From Bacillota bacterium (GTDB lineage: Bacteria; Bacillota; Clostridia; Peptostreptococcales; Anaerovoracaceae), in assembly GCA_017537495.1 (NCBI GenBank), contig JAFYKS010000093.1:1-13905 (forward strand): a DNA stretch of 13,905 bases, read 5' to 3'. The translations under genes and the position numbers were made by a program. Below are positions 8,932 through 13,905 of this stretch, one piece after another (within the stretch, counting starts at the first letter, position 1; each line of letters opens with the position of its first letter). Under the pieces are notes generated by a model. It was not told the DNA's origin. It saw only the letters and a list, made by a program, of their open reading frames with translations, and searched no databases.

Positions 8932-10785
8932 ATGGATATTTTCTCTATTATCACACTCCTGGGCGGTCTGGCCATGTTCCTCTACGGTATGGAGGTCATG
9001 GGTGACGGCTTGAAAAACGCTTCAGGTTCTGCCCTGAAGAACATTCTTGGAAAAGCAACGCAGAATGTAGTGCTTGGCGTTGTTACCGGTATGCTGGTAA
9101 CAGCAGTTATTCAGAGTTCCACTGCAACCATCGTTCTGACTGTAGGTCTGATCAGTGCAGGTATTCTGAATCTGAAACAGGCTACAAGTATCGTTATGGG
9201 TGCCAACATCGGTACAACCGTAACAGCTCAGATTATCCGTCTGATGGATATTGATTCAGGCGGAAGCTTTATTCTGGAAATGTTTAAGCCTTCCACACTG
9301 GCACCAGTGGCACTGATTCTGGGTATTATCATGATTATGTTCGTGAGGAGCAGCAAGAGCAACACCGTGGGTGAAATCGCCATGGGCTTTGGTATTCTCT
9401 TCTCCGGACTGATGAATATGACTGCGGCAGTAGAGCCGCTTTCAGAATCTGAACAGTTTATTGGACTGATGACACGTTTCGGCGATCAGCCTCTGCTGGC
9501 GATTCTGGTAGGTCTGGTTATGACCGTTATCGTACAGAGTTCTTCTGCTATGGTTGGTATGATTCAGGCTCTGTCCGTAACCGGTGCCATGACCTTTAAT
9601 CTGGTATATCCAATGATTATGGGTATTAACCTGGGTACCTGTGTAACTACCGCTATGGTTTGCTCCATCGGTTCCTCAAAGGATGCCAAGAGAACCGGTG
9701 TAGTACATATCGTATTCAATACCATCGGTACCATCCTGTTCATGGCAGTAATGACTGCAATCAAGAGTGCTGGCGGCTTCCCTGATCTTTGGGAAAGCAT
9801 TGCTGACAGCGGTATGATTGCGAACTTCCAGACCATCTTCAACCTGTTGACTGCAATTGCACTGATTCCGTTTGCAGGACTGCTGGTTAAGCTGTCTCTG
9901 ACCATCGTAAAGCCGGATCCTCAGGAAGAAGAAGACCGTGCAGATCTGATGGTACCGGACGAAAAGCTGTTCCAGGTTCCTGCTATGGCTCTGGCCGAAG
10001 CAAACAAGGCAATCGCTCATATGGGTGAAGTTGCTATGAAGAACGTAAAGAGAAGCTTCAAGCTGCTGAGTACCTGGGATGCAGCAAGAATGGATGTTAT
10101 CAATGATAACGAAGACCATCTGGATGAATTCACCGATAAGATGGACAACTATCTGGTAAATCTGTCCAGATATGTAGAAACTGACTACGATAATCAGTAT
10201 ATCAACACCCTGATGCAGGGCAGCTCCAATTTCGAAAGAATTGGTGACCATGCTGTAAATATCATGGAAGCTGCTGAAGTTGTGGAAAAGGAAAAGATTG
10301 TTTTCACAGAAGGTGCAATGGCCGAACTGCAGATTGTAAAAGAAGCGGTTACAGAAATTGTAGGTTATACTGTAAGTGCCTTCGCTGCTCTGAATACTGA
10401 TGAAGCCAAGAAGATTGAACCTCTGGAAGAAGTTATTGACGATATGGTTGTTATGCTGAAAGACCGTCACATTGAACGTCTGAAGGCAGGAAACTGCAGC
10501 ACCACCAGCGGTATGGCATTTATTGATGTGCTTACCAATCTGGAAAGAATTGCTGACCAGTGTTCCAATATCGCACTGCTGATTCTGAGTATGGAAGACC
10601 GTTCTATTCTGGGCAACCACCATGGTTATGTTCACCAGCTGCATAAGGGCGGTGACGTGACTTATGATAAGGAACTGGCTCATCAGAAGGATCATTATCT
10701 TGGCCGTCTGAATGCAATTGAAGAACAGCCTGTGATGATTGAAGAGTCTGACAATTCTCACTTTAAGCCAATTAATAAAATGTAA
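8932..10785 (+). CDS. Na+/phosphate cotransporter family protein with C-terminal PhoU-like domain
   Basis: This is a membrane transporter of the Na+/Pi cotransporter (NptA/YjbB-type, PF02690) family, expected to move phosphate coupled to sodium. The 617-residue protein has an N-terminal membrane domain (about 1-325) with the two inverted family repeats, each marked by a QSS signature: VIQSSTATIVLTVG (Q61-S63) and VQSSSAMVGM (Q202-S204). Each is followed by a glycine-rich GANIGTTVT or GINLGTCVTT segment. After an acidic linker (QEEEDRADLM) comes a soluble alpha-helical region (about 345-560) with the ERIGDHAVNI and ERIADQCSNI repeats typical of PhoU. PhoU domains are known in regulation of phosphate uptake, so this one probably gates or senses. 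AAAGGA at 8918-8923 supports the ATG. Direction of transport (uptake or export) cannot be told from sequence. Confidence 0.93.
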   Translation: MDIFSIITLLGGLAMFLYGMEVMGDGLKNASGSALKNILGKATQNVVLGVVTGMLVTAVIQSSTATIVLTVGLISAGILNLKQATSIVMGANIGTTVTAQIIRLMDIDSGGSFILEMFKPSTLAPVALILGIIMIMFVRSSKSNTVGEIAMGFGILFSGLMNMTAAVEPLSESEQFIGLMTRFGDQPLLAILVGLVMTVIVQSSSAMVGMIQALSVTGAMTFNLVYPMIMGINLGTCVTTAMVCSIGSSKDAKRTGVVHIVFNTIGTILFMAVMTAIKSAGGFPDLWESIADSGMIANFQTIFNLLTAIALIPFAGLLVKLSLTIVKPDPQEEEDRADLMVPDEKLFQVPAMALAEANKAIAHMGEVAMKNVKRSFKLLSTWDAARMDVINDNEDHLDEFTDKMDNYLVNLSRYVETDYDNQYINTLMQGSSNFERIGDHAVNIMEAAEVVEKEKIVFTEGAMAELQIVKEAVTEIVGYTVSAFAALNTDEAKKIEPLEEVIDDMVVMLKDRHIERLKAGNCSTTSGMAFIDVLTNLERIADQCSNIALLILSMEDRSILGNHHGYVHQLHKGGDVTYDKELAHQKDHYLGRLNAIEEQPVMIEESDNSHFKPINKM

Positions 10786-10810
10786 TTTTACATAGTAAAA
10801 AAGCTTATGA

Positions 10811-10847
10811 AACCGGTCGGGAATAAATCCAGGCCGGTTCTTTTTAT
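10811..10847 (+). terminator. Rho-independent terminator after the Na/Pi cotransporter gene
   Basis: AACCGGTC (10811-10818) pairs with GGCCGGTT (10832-10839), giving an 8-bp stem with one G-T wobble. The loop is 13 nt, and two further G-C pairs are possible within it. A run of T follows immediately (10841-10845, then ATTAT). It lies 25 nt past the stop codon and separates the upstream transcription unit from spoIVA. Confidence 0.85.
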
Positions 10848-10852
10848 TATAG

Positions 10853-10868
10853 GCAGATTGCCATCTGC
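10853..10868. repeat. Small perfect inverted repeat in the spoIVA upstream region
   Basis: GCAGAT (10853-10858) and ATCTGC (10863-10868) are perfect reverse complements separated by TGCC. The repeat follows the terminator T-run by a few bases and its right arm touches the proposed -35 element of the spoIVA promoter. It could be an operator half-site pair or a short hairpin; it has no T-run of its own and so is not a terminator. A direct repeat CTGCATA also occurs at 10865-10871 and 10884-10890. Confidence 0.4.
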
Positions 10869-10894
10869 ATAATCCCGAAGGACCTGCATATATT
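10867..10894 (+). promoter_or_regulatory. Putative sigma-E (mother-cell sporulation) promoter of spoIVA
   Basis: GCATAAT (10867-10873) matches the Bacillus sigma-E -35 pattern KMATATT at six of seven positions. CATATATT (10887-10894) matches the -10 pattern CATACAnT at six of seven defined positions. The spacer is 13 nt, one shorter than the usual 14-15. Transcription would start near 10901 and leave a short leader that contains the ribosome binding site GGAGG (10915-10919). In B. subtilis spoIVA is known to be sigma-E dependent. No convincing sigma-A promoter is seen here. The match is by eye and the region is A/T-rich. Confidence 0.5.
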
Positions 10895-10925
10895 TTAATA
10901 AAGCGAGGTTTCACGGAGGGATACT

Positions 10926-12404
10926 ATGACGAATATGAGCGTATATCAGGATATCAGCCGAAGGGCTGAAGGAAATATCTATATGGGAATAACAGGACCT
11001 GTCAGAACCGGAAAGTCTACTTTTATCCGCCGGTTTATGGATGTGATGGTGCTGCCCAATATGGTAAATCAGTATGAAAAAGCACGGGTAATGGACGAAA
11101 TGCCTCAGAGCGGAGAAGGACGGACGATTACCACATCGGAACCCAAATTTATTCCTCCGGAAGCGGTACCCGTATCTGCAGGAAATGGGGCAGTTTTTTC
11201 TGTACGTCTCGTGGACTGTGTGGGATATCTGATTCCCGGCGTACTGGGCCACGAAGAGGATGGCAGGGAACGTATGGTACATACCCCATGGTCGGAAGAA
11301 AAAGTGCCATTCAGTCAGGCAGCGGAAACCGGGACTGAAAAAGTAATACGGGAACATTCTGTAGTTGGAATTGTAGTTACAACCGATGGCTCCATCGGTG
11401 AAATTCCCAGAAACAATTACCTGGAGGCAGAAGAAAAAACAGTAAATCAGCTGAAAGAACTGGCGAAACCTTTTGTGGTGGTACTGAATACAGTGAATCC
11501 GCAGCGGACGGAAACCAGGGAACTGGCACGCCGGCTGGAAGATAAATACGGTGTTCCTGTCATTGCTGCCAACTGTCAGAAGATGGGCCGGGAAGGTTTT
11601 GATGAAATCTTTCAGAAACTGATTTATCAGTTCCCAGCAGCAGAAGTGGACTTCTGCCTGCCGGGATACCTGGATGCACTGCCGGCCAGTCACTGGATTA
11701 AAGAAAGTATCATCGGAAGTGTGCGTAACTGGATGAATCATTTTGAAACTCTGGGTGATATCATGGAAACCTGCACCATGATAGCAGACGGAAAAATCGT
11801 GAAAGAAGTCCGGATTATAAAAACTGACCCTGGTGAAGGTATTGTAGTTCTGGAACCGGTTCTGGACAGCAGTCTGTATTATAACGTGGTGGAAGAACTG
11901 ATGGGCGCACCGGTGGAAAACGACAGTCAGATGTTTATGCTGCTCCGTGAATATGCCGGTGCGAAAATGGCCTATGACAATATACGGGGAGCCCTGCAGC
12001 AGGCTGAAGCTGCAGACTACGGAATTGTGGCACCGAAACTGTCAGACATGGTTCTGGAAAAACCGCAGGTATTCCGCCAGGGAAATAAGTACGGCGTTCG
12101 TATGACTGCCACCGCACCTTGTCTTCACATTATCCGGACCAATATTACCACGGAAGTTTCACCTGTAGTAGGAACGGAAAGTCAGTCAGAAGATCTGGCG
12201 AACTACCTGACAGAGCAGTTTGGAAATGAAGAAACGGATATCTGGGAAACCAATCTCTTTGGGAAATCGTTGAAAGAAATGGTCACTGAGCAGATGGAAA
12301 GCAAGGTAAATCATATGCCGCAACAGCTTCGTGGAAAAGTGCAGCGGTCACTTCAGCGAATCAGTGATGAAGGAAAAGATTACTTTATCTGCATCATTCT
12401 CTGA
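10926..12404 (+). CDS. spoIVA: Stage IV sporulation protein A (spore coat basement-layer ATPase)
   Basis: SpoIVA is a cytoskeletal ATPase that polymerises on the outer forespore membrane, anchored by SpoVM, and forms the platform for coat and cortex assembly. The 492-residue length equals that of characterised homologues. The N-terminal ATPase domain has Walker A GPVRTGKST (24-32, K30), the sensor-threonine region TITTSEPKF (67-75) and Walker B LVDCVGY with D97; K30 and D97 fall at the same numbers as in B. subtilis. One of the two sensor threonines (position 71) appears to be serine, a conservative change. The middle and C-terminal domains are intact and the protein ends in a hydrophobic ICIIL, as is typical. 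GGAGGG at 10915-10920 supports the ATG; a second ATG at 10935 is too far away. It lies downstream of der-plsY-gpsA, as in other spore formers, but with three genes between. Codons are less biased than in the upstream operon. Confidence 0.97.
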   Translation: MTNMSVYQDISRRAEGNIYMGITGPVRTGKSTFIRRFMDVMVLPNMVNQYEKARVMDEMPQSGEGRTITTSEPKFIPPEAVPVSAGNGAVFSVRLVDCVGYLIPGVLGHEEDGRERMVHTPWSEEKVPFSQAAETGTEKVIREHSVVGIVVTTDGSIGEIPRNNYLEAEEKTVNQLKELAKPFVVVLNTVNPQRTETRELARRLEDKYGVPVIAANCQKMGREGFDEIFQKLIYQFPAAEVDFCLPGYLDALPASHWIKESIIGSVRNWMNHFETLGDIMETCTMIADGKIVKEVRIIKTDPGEGIVVLEPVLDSSLYYNVVEELMGAPVENDSQMFMLLREYAGAKMAYDNIRGALQQAEAADYGIVAPKLSDMVLEKPQVFRQGNKYGVRMTATAPCLHIIRTNITTEVSPVVGTESQSEDLANYLTEQFGNEETDIWETNLFGKSLKEMVTEQMESKVNHMPQQLRGKVQRSLQRISDEGKDYFICIIL

Positions 12405-12424
12405 CAGGGACACATACTATTCCC

Positions 12425-13804
12425 ATGAAAAAAAGACTGGAACAGGGAGTTATATTACTGGGCACCTTTCTCGTAGCCTTTATGGGGAGTGCCCTGAATC
12501 CGGCCATACCGTCCATTGCCGGCGAATTTCATGCAGGAGCTTCGCAGTCAGGTTGGATTGTTACTGCATATATGGTAACATGCACCGCTTTGCCGGTACC
12601 TTTCGGAAGGTGGGCCGAACAGACTGAACCGAAGAAAATTCTGGCAGGAGGACTGGGCATTTTTACGGCGGCTTCAATAGGAGGAATTTTTATTTCTTCT
12701 ATGGCTCTGCTGCTTGGTATCCGTGCTCTGCAGGGAATCGGTACGGCCATGATTTACAGTACCGGAATGTGGATACTGATCAGAGGAGCGGATGAAGACA
12801 TCCGTGCAAAGCTTCTGGGCTATTCTTCTGCGGCCATGTATCTGGGGCTCGCTTCGGGGCCGGCGGCAGGAGGAATTCTGAATCAGTATTTGGGATGGCG
12901 AATGATATTTGCAGCTGCGGCAGTGTTTTCTGCCGTGGCTTTTTCCGGTTCTCTGATGATCTTGAAACATACAAAACCGGCGAATCCTGGCTTCCCAGTA
13001 CCCGGCAAAACATCTCCTTCCGGCAGCAGCTTGATTCTTTATGCATCGGCTGCAGCAGCGTTTACCGCAGGACTTCAGCTGATTTCAGCAGGCTGGTGGG
13101 GATGGATGGCGGTGACAGGCGGTGTGGTATTGATTGTTCTGTATACCGTCAGAGAAAAGCAGGCTGAAAGACCGCTTATTCCGCTGAAACAGCTAAGAAA
13201 ACGGCCTGCACTGGGGATTCACTGCATCTCGTCCATAATCAGCTGTGGGGTGAATTTCGTAATAAATTATCTGCTTTCACTGTATCTGCAGATTGGAATG
13301 GGCATCTCTCCACAGAAGGCAGGCCTGCTGCTGATTCTTTCGCCGGCGGTGCAGGCAGTTACCTCTGTGGGAGTCGGAAAAGTGATGATGCAGACCCGTG
13401 TCAGCCCGCGGATCCTGGCAGCAGTAGGGATTTTGGGGAGCGGGGGAGCAGCGTTATGGTTCAGCCAAATAAACGGGCAGTGGCCAGTCTGGGCGATTTG
13501 TATGGGACTGGGTGCAGCAGGCTTTTTCAGCGCCATGTTTACGGCGCCAAACACCATGGAAATTATGACCGCAGCTGGAAAGGAGCGGATGAACCTGGCA
13601 TCTGCCCTGATTTCCACCGTTCGGTCTCTGGGAAACAGTACAGGGGTTGCATCAGCTTCTCTTGCTTCTTCTTTTCTCCTGGGACAGGCCAGACTCAGTG
13701 AGGCAAAACCAGAACTGCTTTCGGAAGTGCTGAAACTGGTATTTTCTTTCTGGGCTGTTTTGTGTATACTTGGATTCATTATGGAATTAAGGAAGAAAGT
13801 ATGA
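12425..13804 (+). CDS. MFS transporter, 14-TM drug:H+ antiporter (DHA2)-like
   Basis: This is a major facilitator superfamily membrane transporter with about fourteen hydrophobic segments in 459 residues, the layout of the DHA2 (QacA/EmrB-like) multidrug efflux branch. The antiporter motif C is clear: GLASGPAAGG (141-150). The loop 2-3 motif A is degenerate (GRWAEQTEPKKIL in place of G-x-L-x-D-R-x-G-R), and the first helix has MGSALNPAIPSI without the acidic residue usual in the DHA2 LDxTvvNvALP motif. Substrate is unknown. It starts 20 nt after spoIVA, and no strong ribosome binding site is seen; AGGGA at 12406-12410 is weak and distant, so coupling to spoIVA translation is possible. Codon use is the least biased of the window. 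A shared transcript with spoIVA is an inference from spacing. Confidence 0.85.
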   Translation: MKKRLEQGVILLGTFLVAFMGSALNPAIPSIAGEFHAGASQSGWIVTAYMVTCTALPVPFGRWAEQTEPKKILAGGLGIFTAASIGGIFISSMALLLGIRALQGIGTAMIYSTGMWILIRGADEDIRAKLLGYSSAAMYLGLASGPAAGGILNQYLGWRMIFAAAAVFSAVAFSGSLMILKHTKPANPGFPVPGKTSPSGSSLILYASAAAAFTAGLQLISAGWWGWMAVTGGVVLIVLYTVREKQAERPLIPLKQLRKRPALGIHCISSIISCGVNFVINYLLSLYLQIGMGISPQKAGLLLILSPAVQAVTSVGVGKVMMQTRVSPRILAAVGILGSGGAALWFSQINGQWPVWAICMGLGAAGFFSAMFTAPNTMEIMTAAGKERMNLASALISTVRSLGNSTGVASASLASSFLLGQARLSEAKPELLSEVLKLVFSFWAVLCILGFIMELRKKV

Positions 13805-13810
13805 TATAAT
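13782..13810 (+). promoter_or_regulatory. Extended -10 promoter for the last (MurT-like) gene
   Basis: TGATATAAT at 13802-13810 is a perfect extended -10 element (TGnTATAAT) and overlaps the MFS stop codon TGA. A -35 at 17-bp spacing would be TGGAAT (13782-13787), which is weak, as is common for extended -10 promoters. Transcription would start near 13817, giving a leader of about 25 nt with the AAGGAGGAG ribosome binding site. No terminator with a GC stem separates it from the MFS gene. Confidence 0.5.
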
Positions 13811-13841
13811 AAAATTTAGTTTTAAATTCAAGGAGGAGCAA

Positions 13842-13905
13842 ATGAAATTTTTACTGGCACTCTGGTTCGGGAAGGCAATCAACTTCCTGATCAACATTAT
13901 CGATA
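13842..13905 (+). CDS. Start of a gene, possibly MurT-like Mur ligase (partial)
   Basis: Only 21 codons lie in the window; the frame is open to the right edge. The ATG at 13842 has a strong ribosome binding site, AGGAGG at 13831-13836, five bases upstream. The N-terminus is hydrophobic (LALWFGKAINFLINII), with the W-x-GK pattern that opens many MurT proteins, the Mur-ligase-like subunit of the MurT-GatD lipid II isoglutaminyl synthase of Gram-positive bacteria. The identification rests on this short stretch alone; any membrane-associated protein with a hydrophobic start is an alternative. Confidence 0.45.
   Translation, partial: MKFLLALWFGKAINFLINIID

Noticed and set aside
10858..10863. TTGCCA as a sigma-A -35 element for spoIVA
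   Set aside because: No -10 hexamer lies at 16-19 bp spacing; the closest A/T-rich hexamers are at about 4 or 23-25 bp.
13813..13828. Inverted repeat AATTTA-GTTT-TAAATT after the MFS gene, as a possible terminator
   Set aside because: The stem is six A/T pairs only, has no T-run and lies between a promoter -10 and a ribosome binding site.
1..13905. Mobile elements, CRISPR, tRNA, rRNA or known riboswitches
   Set aside because: No transposase, terminal repeats, regular direct repeats, cloverleaf or riboswitch core was seen. Almost all of the window is coding, and the largest gene-free stretch is 140 bases (10786-10925), which holds the terminator, inverted repeat and promoter.

Overview
The window is a dense, single-strand (+) block of chromosomal housekeeping genes from a Firmicutes (Bacillota) bacterium of intermediate G+C. 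The strongest lineage clue is a full-length spoIVA gene, which encodes the spore-coat basement-layer ATPase found in endospore formers and their relatives. It lies just past the der-plsY-gpsA group, a neighbourhood known from Bacillus and Clostridia. A gene start resembling MurT at the right edge also fits Firmicutes. A Negativicutes or clostridial source is possible, but I cannot fix the genus. I see no rRNA, tRNA, CRISPR array, IS element or phage gene.

Region 1 (1-8869) looks like one long operon: smc (3' part) - ftsY - der - plsY - gpsA - M20 amidohydrolase - miaB. Gaps are 24 nt or less, or the genes overlap (der starts inside ftsY, plsY overlaps der by 1 nt, miaB overlaps the M20 gene by 7 nt). 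It joins chromosome organisation (SMC), membrane protein targeting (FtsY), ribosome assembly (Der), phospholipid synthesis (GpsA makes the glycerol-3-phosphate that PlsY acylates) and tRNA modification (MiaB). The left edge carries an in-frame stop just before the open part of smc, which points to a frameshift in an A5 run.

Region 2 (8870-10850) is a Na+/phosphate cotransporter-type gene with a C-terminal PhoU-like domain. It has its own possible promoter at the end of miaB and a clear intrinsic terminator downstream.

Region 3 (10851-13804) holds spoIVA followed after 20 nt by an MFS drug-efflux-type transporter. Between the terminator and spoIVA lie a perfect small inverted repeat and a sequence that matches the mother-cell sigma-E promoter pattern well, at the right distance from the ribosome binding site. 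Codon use is less biased here than in region 1.

Region 4 (13805-13905) has an extended -10 promoter overlapping the MFS stop codon, then a strong ribosome binding site and the first 21 codons of a gene whose start resembles MurT.

I did not find a clearly new multi-gene system. The most interesting points are the putative sigma-E promoter on spoIVA, the smc frame break, the three-gene block between gpsA and spoIVA, and the near absence of TTA, CTA and TCA codons over thousands of bases.
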